A stretch of DNA of 34,574 nucleotides from a virus. The position numbers were made by a program, and so were the translations under genes. Each line of letters starts with the position of its first letter. Position 1 is the stretch's first letter. Shown here one piece after another: positions 15,162-23,771 of this stretch. The notes below the pieces were generated by a model, which was not told the origin of the DNA, ran no database searches, and saw only the letters and a list, made by a program, of their open reading frames with translations. The DNA lies in the IMG/VR virus record IMGVR_UViG_3300037069_000583, positions 1 to 34,574 of that record, one strand, 5' to 3'.

Positions 15162-17354
15162 ATGACGACCGCCTCGAGTATCGGCTCCGGTCTGTCTTCT
15201 AGTTCCGGCAGTACTGGTAGCGCGTCACTGTCGGCTGGCGCGGCCATCGGTGACACCGTCTTCGCGAGCATTGTGCTGCGCAACCCCAGTGGCGGCACGG
15301 TCTCCGTCAGCGATTCCCAGGGCAATAGTTGGACGCAGGACACTGCCGATTCTTCCGGCGACTCGATCTGGCGGTCGGTGCTGACGACTGCGCTGACGAC
15401 TTCGGACACGGTGTCGTTTTCGATTTCTGGTGGAACGCACTCCGGCTACGACATAGCCGTCGACACGAGCGCGGGCGGCTGGGTTCCGGACGGCACCGTT
15501 CCTTCCTGGACGGCGGAGTCGTCGAGCACGACCCATTCCGCGTCGGTGACGCCGCCGACGACGGGCGACCTGCTGTACAGCCTCGACGTGTCGCTCGGCG
15601 CAGAGTCAGGCTGCACGACGTCGTCTCCGTTTACCCAACTGACGCTGCGGACGGGCACTGTCGCTCGTGGCATCGTCACGGCCTACGACGTCGCGGCGAA
15701 CACGTCGAGCGTGACCTGCACGCAAACCTGGTCGGGCGGCACGCACACCGGCTCGATGATCGTCATCGCCTACAAGCCCGCGTCGGGTGGTTCGTCGGTG
15801 TCGGCGGCCGCGAGCGCGACTGCGACGGGCACTCTCACTGCTTCGGCGACAAACGCCCGGCTCGGCGACGCCTCCACGACGGCTACCGGATCGGCGACGG
15901 CGACGGCGAACTACGCGACGCACGTCGACGCCACCACGACCGCGACGGGAACCGTAAGCGCGACCGCGAGCAATGCTCGCGTCCTCGGCGCGACGCAGAC
16001 GGCGACGGTGACGCAGGCCAGCTCTGTCAGCCTCGCGAAGGTTGTTGGCGCTTCGCAGGCCGCGACGGTCACGGCGTCTGCGTCGATGAATCACGGCTTG
16101 CGGGCCGACGCGAGCCAGACGGCGACGGTCACCGCGCACGCCACGACAGTCAACGTCGTCAGTACGGAACCGCCCGAGACGGCGCTGACCCTCGCATCGA
16201 CGCCGGAAGCGCTCACGGCGCTCGACCTGGCCTACGGTGCGACGGTTCGGCACGGCCTGGACGTGCTCGACACCTCCGACGTCGAGACCGGCGAGTCGTT
16301 GCCGTTCGTCAGCGGCTCGGTGACCTGGTCTTACCGGCCGCCCGATCCGCTGGCCGGCCAGCAGAACGCGGTCACTGCAGTCCGTCGTCAGGCGACGCTC
16401 GCGGTCGACGGTGCGATCACTTTGAATCTGCTGGCGCGCCGGGTCCGGCTGTGGACGGAGTTCCTGCTCCCGGATGGCCGGTGGGCTCGCTGGATTCTCG
16501 GCGTGTTCATGGCGACGAACCCGAAGACCGACGACGACGGGGTCGTGCTGTCGAAGCAGGTGAGTCTCGCCGACAAGTCCTATCTGTGGTCCCAGACGAC
16601 ACTGACAGACCCGATCTTCATCGCCTCGACGCAGGCCGCGATCCCGTGGGTCACGGCCGACCTCGGCACCAGGTTCGGCGAGACGCGGTTTGCGATCACC
16701 GGCGACATCACGGCGACGGTCGGCGGCAGCGGTCTGACGTTCGACTCCGGCGCGGATCTGCTCACCGTGTACTCGCAGGTTCTCGAGGCGATCGGAAACG
16801 ACCAGCTGACGACGGACGAGACGGGTGCTGCCGCGTCGCAGCCGTTGGCGGTGCTGGCCGGTAAGGGTCCGCAGGCGACCTATGGTGCCGGCGCGCGCAA
16901 GATCGTGCCCGCGAGCAGTATCGAGCCGCTAGTCCCGTCCGTGCCGAACGTGGTGCGGTTCGTCGCCCGTCAGGGGCCGTCGTCGGGCGGCAGCGAGGGT
17001 AACGGCATCTACACCGTTACGAATCAGTCGACGGGGCCGGGTTCGGTGGATCAGCGCGGCTACGACGTGCCGCTGACGGTGCAGGTCGACGCGCCGGATC
17101 AGGCGACGCTCGTGCTGATCGGCGATGCGAACAAGCAGCGGTATTTCGCCGGCGGCGGGCTTCGGTTCACCGGCTCGATCGGCTTGAATCCGACGCTCGG
17201 CGATCAGGCGGTGTTGTCGATCGTGCTGCCGCGCCTCGGCATGTCCGACCCGGCGCAGGCCTGGATCGTGACCGGCTGGACTTATCCGCTCGGGCCGATG
17301 ACGCAGGCGTCCGACGCCCTCATGTCCATCACAGCGGAGGCGAGGGTCCCGTGA
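15162..17354 (+). CDS. Minor tail protein: Ig-like domain, six 20-residue repeats, hub-like C-terminus
   Basis: This 730-aa protein is a mosaic. Residues 1-210 form one or more Ser/Thr-rich beta-sandwich domains (VSVSDSQGNSW, SVTPPTTGDLLYSLDVS, IVIAYKPASGG) seen in phage adhesins. Residues 217-336 are six tandem 20-residue repeats. From about 340 the sequence becomes a baseplate or hub-type domain (LDVLDTSDVETGESLPFV, LLARRVRLWTEFLLPDGRWARW) with DLGTRFGETRFAITGDI and ends SDALMSITAEARVP. This C-terminal part alone resembles a usual actinophage minor tail protein. Start: GGAGG nine bases before ATG 15162. The fusion and repeats suggest a receptor-facing insertion at the N-terminus. Confidence 0.75.
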   Translation: MTTASSIGSGLSSSSGSTGSASLSAGAAIGDTVFASIVLRNPSGGTVSVSDSQGNSWTQDTADSSGDSIWRSVLTTALTTSDTVSFSISGGTHSGYDIAVDTSAGGWVPDGTVPSWTAESSSTTHSASVTPPTTGDLLYSLDVSLGAESGCTTSSPFTQLTLRTGTVARGIVTAYDVAANTSSVTCTQTWSGGTHTGSMIVIAYKPASGGSSVSAAASATATGTLTASATNARLGDASTTATGSATATANYATHVDATTTATGTVSATASNARVLGATQTATVTQASSVSLAKVVGASQAATVTASASMNHGLRADASQTATVTAHATTVNVVSTEPPETALTLASTPEALTALDLAYGATVRHGLDVLDTSDVETGESLPFVSGSVTWSYRPPDPLAGQQNAVTAVRRQATLAVDGAITLNLLARRVRLWTEFLLPDGRWARWILGVFMATNPKTDDDGVVLSKQVSLADKSYLWSQTTLTDPIFIASTQAAIPWVTADLGTRFGETRFAITGDITATVGGSGLTFDSGADLLTVYSQVLEAIGNDQLTTDETGAAASQPLAVLAGKGPQATYGAGARKIVPASSIEPLVPSVPNVVRFVARQGPSSGGSEGNGIYTVTNQSTGPGSVDQRGYDVPLTVQVDAPDQATLVLIGDANKQRYFAGGGLRFTGSIGLNPTLGDQAVLSIVLPRLGMSDPAQAWIVTGWTYPLGPMTQASDALMSITAEARVP
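15810..16169 (+). repeat. Six tandem 60-bp repeats encoding 20-residue units
   Basis: Residues 217-336 of the 730-aa minor tail protein divide exactly into six units of 20 residues, each starting with A-x-x-[TA]-A-T and continuing with G/V-T/S; most end in L-G/R-A-D/G-type residues. Unit 1 is ASATATGTLTASATNARLGD. Later units drift (units 4-6 replace ATGT by ATVT). The nucleotide identity is moderate, so the repeat is old, or selected at protein level. Confidence 0.8.
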
Positions 17355-17524
17355 TCAAACTCGCGGTCGTCACGCAGATCTCGCCGCTGAAGGTGCGCGC
17401 GAACGGCGACACGACGGACACGCCTGCTTCGGCGATGTCGGACTTCACCGGATCGACGGTCGGGACGACGGAGGCGCTGGTGGTCACGGTGGAGAAGCGT
17501 CGCTTCGCTTGGCGGGTTTTGTGA
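17351..17524 (+). CDS. Small conserved minor-tail-cluster protein (57 aa)
   Basis: A 57-aa protein starting at GTG 17351 in a GTGA overlap with the hub-like gene and ending in a GTGA overlap with the fibre gene. Its opening (IKLAVVTQISPLKVRANGDT) followed by TDTPASAMSDF and a final VTVEKRRFAWRVL fits a tiny OB-like beta barrel found beside hub genes in many actinophages. Role in the tail tip is inferred from the location. Its short length makes it easy to miss. Confidence 0.7.
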   Translation: MIKLAVVTQISPLKVRANGDTTDTPASAMSDFTGSTVGTTEALVVTVEKRRFAWRVL

Positions 17525-19299
17525 GCGCGCCGTACCAGGACACGTTCAGCGGCTCGGGCAGTCTCGGCACGATCGAGGTCGGCGGCGTCGCGTGGTCGGC
17601 GCTGACGGGGACTTGGGCGCGGAGCGGTGGCAAGGCTGTCACGACCGCGGCAGCGTCCACGAACCCACTAGCTGTCGTTGACGTCGGCTGGGGCGATGTC
17701 GACGCGTCGATATCGGTCAGTCCCACCGGCGGCGATGCTCTCTACTTCCGCGTCGTCGACGCGTCGAACTGGCTGCGTTTGCGGTTGCGGTCGACGGTGA
17801 CCACCAGTAGCTACCAGTCGGGCTGGGATACCTCAGCCTGGACGACGACCGGCGCGACGTGCAATCTCGGCGGCCCGCAGTTCACGAGCATCTGTAGCGG
17901 TACCGACCCGGCATCGGGACTGTGCACCTCACAGACGGTCTACGGGGGCGCCGGCGAGTGCTCGGTCGGAACCAATCCCAACGGCACGCCGGCGACATTC
18001 CAAACGCGCACGGTCTCCCCGCACTACGTGACGACGAGCTCGACCTCGTACAGCCTCGTTCTCGAAAAGTGTGTCGCGGGCACTGTGACGCAGCTCGGCT
18101 CGGTCGCAATGGGGTCGACGCAGGTAACGTCGCTTCGGGTCACGGCGAACGGCTCGACGATCACGGCCTACGCGAACGCCGTGCAGAAGGGCGTCTTCAC
18201 TGACGCGACCTTCGCAACTGCAACCAAGCATGGGATCGGCCGCGGCGGCCCGACATCCAGCGATTCCTCGGCGATCGACGACTTCGCGCTCACGGCGTTG
18301 AACCGCGCGCCGAACGCGCCCGCACTGAACGGCCCGGTCGGTGGCGTCTCGATCGACTCCTCGGTGACGCAGCGTTTCTCCTGGACGTTCTCCGACCCCG
18401 ACCCCGGCGACTCACAGTCGAAGGCGAACCTCTACTACCGCGTGGTCGGTGCGTCGTCGTGGACGACGGTCGCGATCGTTGGTCCGAGCACTTTCTACGA
18501 CATGCCCGCAGCGACGCTGACTGCTGGCGACGACTACGAGTGGCAGGTCGAGACCTACGACGCTGTGGGGAATCTCGGCGCGCGCTCGGCGTCTTCCTTC
18601 TTCTCTGCGGCGAGCCCGCCCACTGGGCCGACGTGGACGAGCCCGACGAACAACGCGACCGTCAATCAGACGCAGGTCTTCGACTGGTCGGTGACCGCGC
18701 AGGATTCCTACCAGGTCCGACGCGTCGCCGACAGCGCGGGGACTCCCGACACGGGCACCGTCTACTTCGACACCGGCGAGGTTGTCGACGCTGCGGCGCG
18801 CACCATCGCGTTGACGTTCGGCACCAACGGCCGCACGGAGCATGTGCAGATCCGGGTCAAGGTCTCGGGTTTGTGGTCGGACTGGACCGACTCGATCCAC
18901 CCCGTGTCCTACACGCCGCCCGCCGTGCCGTTGCTGACGGTCGCGGCGGTCGCCGCGCCCGGTGAGACCGTGCTGAGCGGCTTCGAGGTCGACATCACGC
19001 AGCCCACGCCGACCGGCAGCGAGCCGGCAGTCATCTCGGCCGACATCTTCCGACGCGAGATCGACGGGGCCGGCAACGAGATCGCCGGCAGCAATATCCG
19101 CGTCGCGACGGCGCTCGCCGCGAACGCGACCTGGACGGACTGGACGTTCGTCTCCGACTCGATCTACCAGTACCAGGCCGTCGGCGTCGCCGCGAACGGC
19201 ACTTCGACTCCGAGCGCTTGGAGTCCGGGACCTGGCGCCGGGCTCGGCTCGGGCGGCATCTACGACACCTCCACCTACGACACTGCCACCTACGGCTGA
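17521..19299 (+). CDS. Minor tail/fibre protein with jelly-roll-like domain and FN3-like domains
   Basis: The start at GTG 17521 (overlap GTGA) is preferred to TTG 17509; the product is 592 aa. Residues 1-255 look like a LamG or jelly-roll-type beta domain (DGDVDASISV-like strands, ALYFRVVDASNWLRLRLRS), with an insert containing five cysteines (ATCNLGG, TSICSG, GLCTSQ, GECSVG, LEKCVAG). After ALNRAPNAPALNGPVGG come three beta domains with the FN3-like pattern (RFSWTFSDPDPGDSQSKANL; YEWQVETYDAVGNLG; QIRVKVSGLWSDWTDS). The C-terminus is GIYDTSTYDTATYG, shared in spirit with the 37-aa gene at 25705. A host-binding fibre role is likely. Confidence 0.7.
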   Translation: MSAPYQDTFSGSGSLGTIEVGGVAWSALTGTWARSGGKAVTTAAASTNPLAVVDVGWGDVDASISVSPTGGDALYFRVVDASNWLRLRLRSTVTTSSYQSGWDTSAWTTTGATCNLGGPQFTSICSGTDPASGLCTSQTVYGGAGECSVGTNPNGTPATFQTRTVSPHYVTTSSTSYSLVLEKCVAGTVTQLGSVAMGSTQVTSLRVTANGSTITAYANAVQKGVFTDATFATATKHGIGRGGPTSSDSSAIDDFALTALNRAPNAPALNGPVGGVSIDSSVTQRFSWTFSDPDPGDSQSKANLYYRVVGASSWTTVAIVGPSTFYDMPAATLTAGDDYEWQVETYDAVGNLGARSASSFFSAASPPTGPTWTSPTNNATVNQTQVFDWSVTAQDSYQVRRVADSAGTPDTGTVYFDTGEVVDAAARTIALTFGTNGRTEHVQIRVKVSGLWSDWTDSIHPVSYTPPAVPLLTVAAVAAPGETVLSGFEVDITQPTPTGSEPAVISADIFRREIDGAGNEIAGSNIRVATALAANATWTDWTFVSDSIYQYQAVGVAANGTSTPSAWSPGPGAGLGSGGIYDTSTYDTATYG

Positions 19300-19310
19300 G
19301 GAGCCCACCA

Positions 19311-19589
19311 ATGCCTCTGTCAACTTCGCACGCCTCCGGCGACACGATTCTCGCCTCCGACATCGACGCGATCGCGACCCAGGTCAACTCCAACACCGAC
19401 GCGCTCACGACGAAGCTCGAGGTCGACGGGTCGAACTTCACCGACGGCGGGGCCGCGTTGGCTGCCGCGATGGGCGTCGCCGGCGCGGTTGTCGTCGCAT
19501 CGTCCGGCGTGACGACGCGGCTGTGGGTGCAGACTGCCGACCCCGGCTCGGCGGCCGCCGACGGCGATGTGTGGATCTCGGCCGCCTGA
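19311..19589 (+). CDS. Small fibre-associated protein (92 aa)
   Basis: ATG 19311 with a GGAG ribosome site (19299-19302) overlapping the previous stop. The 92-aa product opens MPLSTSHASGDTILASDIDA, with NSNTDALTTKLEVDGSNF and a glycine/alanine-rich middle. It ends RLWVQTADPGSAAADGDVW, a motif that also occurs in phage fibre tips (WVQTADPG...DGDVW). It is probably a fibre trimer-stem or connector piece. The next gene overlaps in TGATG. Confidence 0.65.
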   Translation: MPLSTSHASGDTILASDIDAIATQVNSNTDALTTKLEVDGSNFTDGGAALAAAMGVAGAVVVASSGVTTRLWVQTADPGSAAADGDVWISAA

Positions 19590-21010
19590 TGCCGATCAAG
19601 GTCCGAATCAATGGCGCGTGGCATGACGCCGTTGTCGCTGCAGGTGGCACAGCCCCCGGCGTGCCGCAGTCGGTGAACGCCGTGTCTACCGTCAGCGGGC
19701 AGATCGACGTGTCGTGGGCTGCGCCGGCCAGCGCGGGCTCGTCCCCGATCACCGGCTACGTCATCACGGTCACCGACCTGTCGACGAACGCGAGCCGTAC
19801 CGCGAACGCCGCCGCGTCCGCACGCGCCGCCTCCTTCGGGGGCCTCATCGTTGCTGACACCTACTCCGTGGTCGTGCAGGCAGCGAACGCGAGTGGTCCG
19901 TCGCCGACGTCGGCGAAGGTGAATGTCACCGTCGCCGGCACCGCGGGCACCGGCTCAGGCGCGGGCGTCAACTCCTCCGGCTCCAACGTCGGCGAGTTCG
20001 GGTCCGGCGACCTGGCGTGTTACCGCGGCCCGACGAACACCGGCCCGTATGCGGTGTTCGACACGGGCCTCGGCCGGCTTGTGCAGTCGTCCGATCTGAC
20101 CGACTACTCGGGCAACAATCTGTCCGGCGACATAACCTTCTCGACACCGAACACGACGTACTTCCGCAAGAAGATCCGCGCGGACAGGATCACCTACGCG
20201 GCGGACGGGTTGCAGTTCATCCAGTGCGACATCAAAGCCAACGACGGCAGCCGCAGTAAATCCGGCTCGTATTTCAACACGATCAGCGGCTCGGGTCGTG
20301 TTGTGAAGTTCATCGACTGCGTGCTCGACGGCAACGGCGTCTCAGGCGGCTTGACCGGCACCTACCCGTCCGGCTACGGCTTCGAGTCGATGTTCTCCTC
20401 GACAGGCTCCCCCTACATCTTGCGATGCGAGATGAAGGGCGCTGTCGACATCATGAAGTCGATGCACAATGGGTATATCGGCTATTCGTGGCTGCACGGC
20501 AACGTCACCTATTTCGCGACGTCATCGGGGTCGAGCAAGACGCACTCGGACCACGTTCAGATCGCGGCGTCGTCGGAGAACGACTCGACGTGGGAGTACT
20601 GCACCTTCGGCACGCCGAAGAGTGTCGCGAAAGCAGCCGGCACCGACTGGACGCAGTTCGAGTACAACGGCAACGCCTCGGGCGACAACTTCGTCAATGG
20701 CGGCATCTGCCAGTTCGGGTCGGGCTTCAACTCGACCCAGACGATCAAGAACCTCGTGATGCGGTACAACTACTGCAACGACGGCGGGTACGTCTTCAAC
20801 GGCGACGTGACGAAAGCCGGATCGGCGACCGGCACGATCCAGGGCAACCGCTGCGGCCCCTACATGCAGTGGGGCACGATGCCTTCCTCGATGCGCAGCG
20901 CAGCGCTCGACGGCACGGCGCTCACCTTCACCGGCGACAACGTCATCGACGACGACTTCATCGCCTACTGGAATAACGGCGCCCACACGAAAGGCACGGT
21001 GTGGGCATGA
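19589..21010 (+). CDS. Tailspike-like protein: FN3 domain plus parallel beta-helix
   Basis: A 473-aa protein starting in the TGATG overlap. Residues 1-15 (MPIKVRINGAWHDAV) form a short motif also present at the C-terminus of the next gene. Residues 20-115 are one FN3 domain (PGVPQSVNAVSTVSGQIDVS, then WAAPASAGSSPITGY). From about 140 the sequence has the right-handed beta-helix look of tailspikes and polysaccharide lyases: rungs such as GLQFIQCDIKAND, RVVKFIDCVLDGNGV, YILRCEMKGAVDI, IGYSWLHGNV and STWEYCTFGTP. Lyase or esterase activity on host surface glycans is plausible, but catalytic residues cannot be assigned by eye. Confidence 0.7.
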   Translation: MPIKVRINGAWHDAVVAAGGTAPGVPQSVNAVSTVSGQIDVSWAAPASAGSSPITGYVITVTDLSTNASRTANAAASARAASFGGLIVADTYSVVVQAANASGPSPTSAKVNVTVAGTAGTGSGAGVNSSGSNVGEFGSGDLACYRGPTNTGPYAVFDTGLGRLVQSSDLTDYSGNNLSGDITFSTPNTTYFRKKIRADRITYAADGLQFIQCDIKANDGSRSKSGSYFNTISGSGRVVKFIDCVLDGNGVSGGLTGTYPSGYGFESMFSSTGSPYILRCEMKGAVDIMKSMHNGYIGYSWLHGNVTYFATSSGSSKTHSDHVQIAASSENDSTWEYCTFGTPKSVAKAAGTDWTQFEYNGNASGDNFVNGGICQFGSGFNSTQTIKNLVMRYNYCNDGGYVFNGDVTKAGSATGTIQGNRCGPYMQWGTMPSSMRSAALDGTALTFTGDNVIDDDFIAYWNNGAHTKGTVWA

Positions 21011-22269
21011 GCTACGTCGGCCAGCTCGGGACGAAGGCTCAGGCGACGTCGGCCAGTTCTGTCGTCATCACACTCACGGCTGCCGCCGCGGCCGGCTCGT
21101 CGATCGTCGGCGGCGCGGTGCTGAAGTTCACCACTGCGCCGACGAGTCCCGCAGTCACGGACACGCACGGCAACACCTACGTCATCGACGCGCAGGACAT
21201 TCCGAACACCTACTGCATCGCGTTCCGCAGCAACGGGCTCACGCACGCGCTCGCGATCGGCGACACGATCACTATCTCGTGGACGGGCACCGCGACGGAA
21301 GCCGAAGCGTCGGCGGACAACTTCACCGGCACGCTGTATCTCGACGGCACCGCATCATGGGACACCACGCACCTCGCGGTCGCGACGCAGACGATCAGCG
21401 AGACGCGTAATACGGTCGTGAGCTCCGATATTGCCTACTGCGTGTTCGCCTCCTTCGGCGGCCAGACGGCCTCGACGTCGACGATCGCGGCGCCGTTCAC
21501 CAAGACGTCGTTCGCCAACGCATTGGACCGCGCGCTGGTCACCGGCTATGCGCTCGGCACCGGCGGTTCCATGACCGCGACGATGACCTGGAAGGCGAGC
21601 CACACCGGCACCGGCATCGTGCTCAAGTACGCGCCGACGCCGGTCGTGGCGCCGGTCGCGAATGCAGGCGTCGACCAGTCCCACGCCGCAGGCGTGCAGG
21701 TGACGCTCGACGGCACCGCCTCCACCGGCGACTCGATCACCTACTCGTGGTCGCACACCTCCGGGCCGTACACCGGTGGGCTGTCCGACTCGACGATCGC
21801 GCAGCCGACGTACACCCCGACGACGTCCGGTGTCGATGTGTGGACGCTGACGGTCACCGACGCGCACGCGACCACCGCGACCGACACCGTCTCGGTCACG
21901 GCGACGAACCGGGCACCGACGGCCCGGATCACCGGCCCGACGCAGTCCGCGCTCGGCATGACCGTCACCCTCGACGGCTCGACATCGTCCGACCCGGACA
22001 CCGGCGACACGCTCACCTACGCGTGGACCGGCACATCAGGGCCGAACGTCAGCGGCGCGACGGGCACCAGTGCGACGTTCGTCTACGCGGCGAACGGCCC
22101 CGGCACCGACGTCGTCACCCTCGTCGTCACCGACAACCACGGCAGCGCGTCCGCGACCGCGACGATCTCGGTCCTCGCGGGCGCTACAGGCGCGCGGATC
22201 CGCGTGAACGGCACATGGGTTCCGGCGAAGTTGAAGATCCGGTCGAGCGGTGCATGGGTGGCGGTGTAA
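21007..22269 (+). CDS. Minor tail protein with two PKD-like domains
   Basis: The start is ATG 21007 in the ATGA overlap (GTG 21001 is also in frame). The product is 420 aa. Residues 1-210 are a beta-rich domain with YCIAFRSNGLTHALAIGDTI. Residues about 217-380 are two PKD-type Ig-like domains: ANAGVDQSHAAGVQVTLDGT, YSWSHTSGPYTG, VWTLTVTDAHATT, and the second with ITGPTQSALGMTVTLDGSTS, YAWTGTSGPNVSG, VVTLVVTDNHG. The C-terminus ARIRVNGTWVPAKLKIRSSG ends in AWVAV and matches the N-terminal R-V/I-NG-x-W motif of the previous gene. PKD domains usually bind carbohydrate surfaces. Confidence 0.75.
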   Translation: MSYVGQLGTKAQATSASSVVITLTAAAAAGSSIVGGAVLKFTTAPTSPAVTDTHGNTYVIDAQDIPNTYCIAFRSNGLTHALAIGDTITISWTGTATEAEASADNFTGTLYLDGTASWDTTHLAVATQTISETRNTVVSSDIAYCVFASFGGQTASTSTIAAPFTKTSFANALDRALVTGYALGTGGSMTATMTWKASHTGTGIVLKYAPTPVVAPVANAGVDQSHAAGVQVTLDGTASTGDSITYSWSHTSGPYTGGLSDSTIAQPTYTPTTSGVDVWTLTVTDAHATTATDTVSVTATNRAPTARITGPTQSALGMTVTLDGSTSSDPDTGDTLTYAWTGTSGPNVSGATGTSATFVYAANGPGTDVVTLVVTDNHGSASATATISVLAGATGARIRVNGTWVPAKLKIRSSGAWVAV

Positions 22270-22632
22270 ATGCACCCTGTCGACCTGTCCATCATTGCCG
22301 CCTCGGCCACCACGGCGGTGGGCGGCATCATCTACGGCGTTCGCTCAGTGCTCAGCGTCGTGCAGAAGTCAGACAAGCGCGACGAGATCGTCTTCGGTGA
22401 CGGCACGCCGGAAAGGCCCGGCTTCGAGGCGTGGCAACGGCAGACGACGGCGAGCATCGAGGAAGCCGCGCGACTGGCACGGGTCGCAGCGAAAGAAGCT
22501 GCGGCTGTGTCGAATCGGCTCGTGCGGATCGAGAAGGAGTTCAAGCCGAACTCCGGCAGTTCGATACGCGACCAACTGACCCGCATCGAGCAGGCGCTGA
22601 ACGCACCGCCCCGACCGGACGGCGCCGAGTGA
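22270..22632 (+). CDS. Membrane-anchored coiled-coil protein (120 aa), lysis-cassette start
   Basis: The ATG directly follows the TAA of the previous gene. The 120-aa product has one N-terminal hydrophobic segment (LSIIAASATTAVGGIIYGVR, about residues 5-25) and then a charged helical part with ARLARVAAKEAAAVSNRLVR, a probable coiled coil. Similar small anchored proteins (DUF2746-like) open the lysis region of actinophages and may act as holin regulators or spanin-like accessories. The call is by location and topology. Confidence 0.6.
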   Translation: MHPVDLSIIAASATTAVGGIIYGVRSVLSVVQKSDKRDEIVFGDGTPERPGFEAWQRQTTASIEEAARLARVAAKEAAAVSNRLVRIEKEFKPNSGSSIRDQLTRIEQALNAPPRPDGAE

Positions 22633-22645
22633 ACGCGGAGGCATC

Positions 22646-22873
22646 GTGAGCCCCATGAATCTGTTCTGGACGGTGCTGCTCGCTATCGGCTGGACCGTCG
22701 AGGTCATCGCCATCGTCACGAAGCACTACGCCTGGACGTTCTCGGAGTTCATCTGGCGCGTGTGCGACGTCCTACCCGGACAGACGATCTGGCAGTGGCG
22801 TTTCATCCACCTCCTGCTACTCGTGTTCATGCTGTGGCTGACGATCCACCTGGCGTTCCGGATCTGGCGATGA
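22646..22873 (+). CDS. Two-TM membrane protein (75 aa), possible holin component
   Basis: GTG start at 22646 with GGAGG (22636-22640) upstream. The 75-aa protein has two hydrophobic segments: NLFWTVLLAIGWTVEVIAIV (about 5-24) and WRFIHLLLLVFMLWLTIHLA (about 51-70), with an amphipathic, aromatic loop between them. DUF6186-like proteins of this size and topology sit beside lysins in streptomycete-type phages. It ends with an ATGA overlap to the lysin gene. It is one of several candidates for the holin. Confidence 0.6.
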   Translation: MSPMNLFWTVLLAIGWTVEVIAIVTKHYAWTFSEFIWRVCDVLPGQTIWQWRFIHLLLLVFMLWLTIHLAFRIWR

Positions 22874-23571
22874 CCCCCACATGGGTGCCCGGCACGGTGA
22901 CGAAGCCGCCGTCGCGCGTCATGTACGACGCCGTGAACGTCGCCGCGATTCCCGCCGACGCGACGATGGTTGCCGGGTACCTCGACGGCGCGCGAATCCC
23001 ATCCACGCTGCCCGCGCTACGGGCCCGGTTCCCGCACGCGCAGATCGTCACCATCGCGGTCACCGCGCAGCAGGACGCGCAAGTCCTCGACGTGGAGCAG
23101 GGCGATGCGCGGCCCGACCAGGTGCCGGACTGGCTGAAGAGGCAGCGCCTCGCGGGTCACGACCCGACCGTGTACTGCTCGACCGCCATGTGGCCCTCAG
23201 TGAAGGCCGCGTGCGCCGTCGTCGGCGTCGCAGTGCCGCACTGGTGGCGTGCCCACTACAACGGCGTCGCCGCGCTCGAGATGGGCGAGATTGCGCACCA
23301 GTACGCCAACGGCGCATACGACACGTCCGTCGTCGCCGACTACTGGCCGGGCGTCGATCCGCTGCCTACCGCTCAAGGAGCCGACATGCGCGTCATCCGC
23401 AACACCGACAACGGGCGCTGCTACCTCGCTGGCGTCGGCGCCGTGCAATGGCTGGAGACGGTGCCGCAGTTGAACACCTGGCTCCGGTTGTGCGGGCAGA
23501 CCAACCCGGAGCCGGTGACGACCGTCGATCTCGCCGACTTCGCCCACACCAATCCGAGGGAAGCGGCATGA
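22870..23571 (+). CDS. GH25-like endolysin / glycoside-hydrolase-like protein
   Basis: The start is ATG 22870 in an ATGA overlap; the product is 233 aa. It follows the TIM-barrel layout of GH25 or Rv2525c-like proteins: MYDAVNVAAIPADATMVAGY near the N-terminus, QVLDVEQGDARPDQVPDWLK with the D-x-E acidic pair (D74, E76), TVYCSTAMWPSVKAAC, then WWRAHYNGVAAL and EIAHQYANGAYDTSVVADYW, equivalent to the Q-Y...D...W end of GH25 lysozymes. The last 40 residues may bind the wall. Between membrane proteins, it is the likely lysin, cutting peptidoglycan glycan strands. Activity is not proven by sequence. Confidence 0.7.
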   Translation: MTPTWVPGTVTKPPSRVMYDAVNVAAIPADATMVAGYLDGARIPSTLPALRARFPHAQIVTIAVTAQQDAQVLDVEQGDARPDQVPDWLKRQRLAGHDPTVYCSTAMWPSVKAACAVVGVAVPHWWRAHYNGVAALEMGEIAHQYANGAYDTSVVADYWPGVDPLPTAQGADMRVIRNTDNGRCYLAGVGAVQWLETVPQLNTWLRLCGQTNPEPVTTVDLADFAHTNPREAA

Positions 23572-23771
23572 CGAAGCTCGCCGAAATCCGCAAGGCACTC
23601 GTGGCCGCACTTGGACTCGTCGCGCAGGCCGCCAGCGCAGGTCTGCTGCATGGCCGCGCCCTCGCGGTCGCGGAGGCCGTCCTCGGGCTCGCCACGGCGG
23701 CCGGCGTCTATGTCGTACCGAACGGCGCGACGAATCCGAGCGGCTACGTCCCAGGGCATGTGAAGCCATGA
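23568..23771 (+). CDS. Holin-like small membrane protein (67 aa)
   Basis: A 67-aa protein starting in the overlap with the lysin stop. It has two hydrophobic stretches (ALVAALGLVAQAASAGLL and ALAVAEAVLGLATAAGVYVV) separated by HGR, and a polar C-terminus (PNGATNPSGYVPGHVKP). The pattern resembles the DUF7439-type small proteins often annotated as holins that end in VYAVPN. It follows the lysin, a common holin location in actinophages. It is the most holin-like protein here. Confidence 0.65.
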   Translation: MTKLAEIRKALVAALGLVAQAASAGLLHGRALAVAEAVLGLATAAGVYVVPNGATNPSGYVPGHVKP

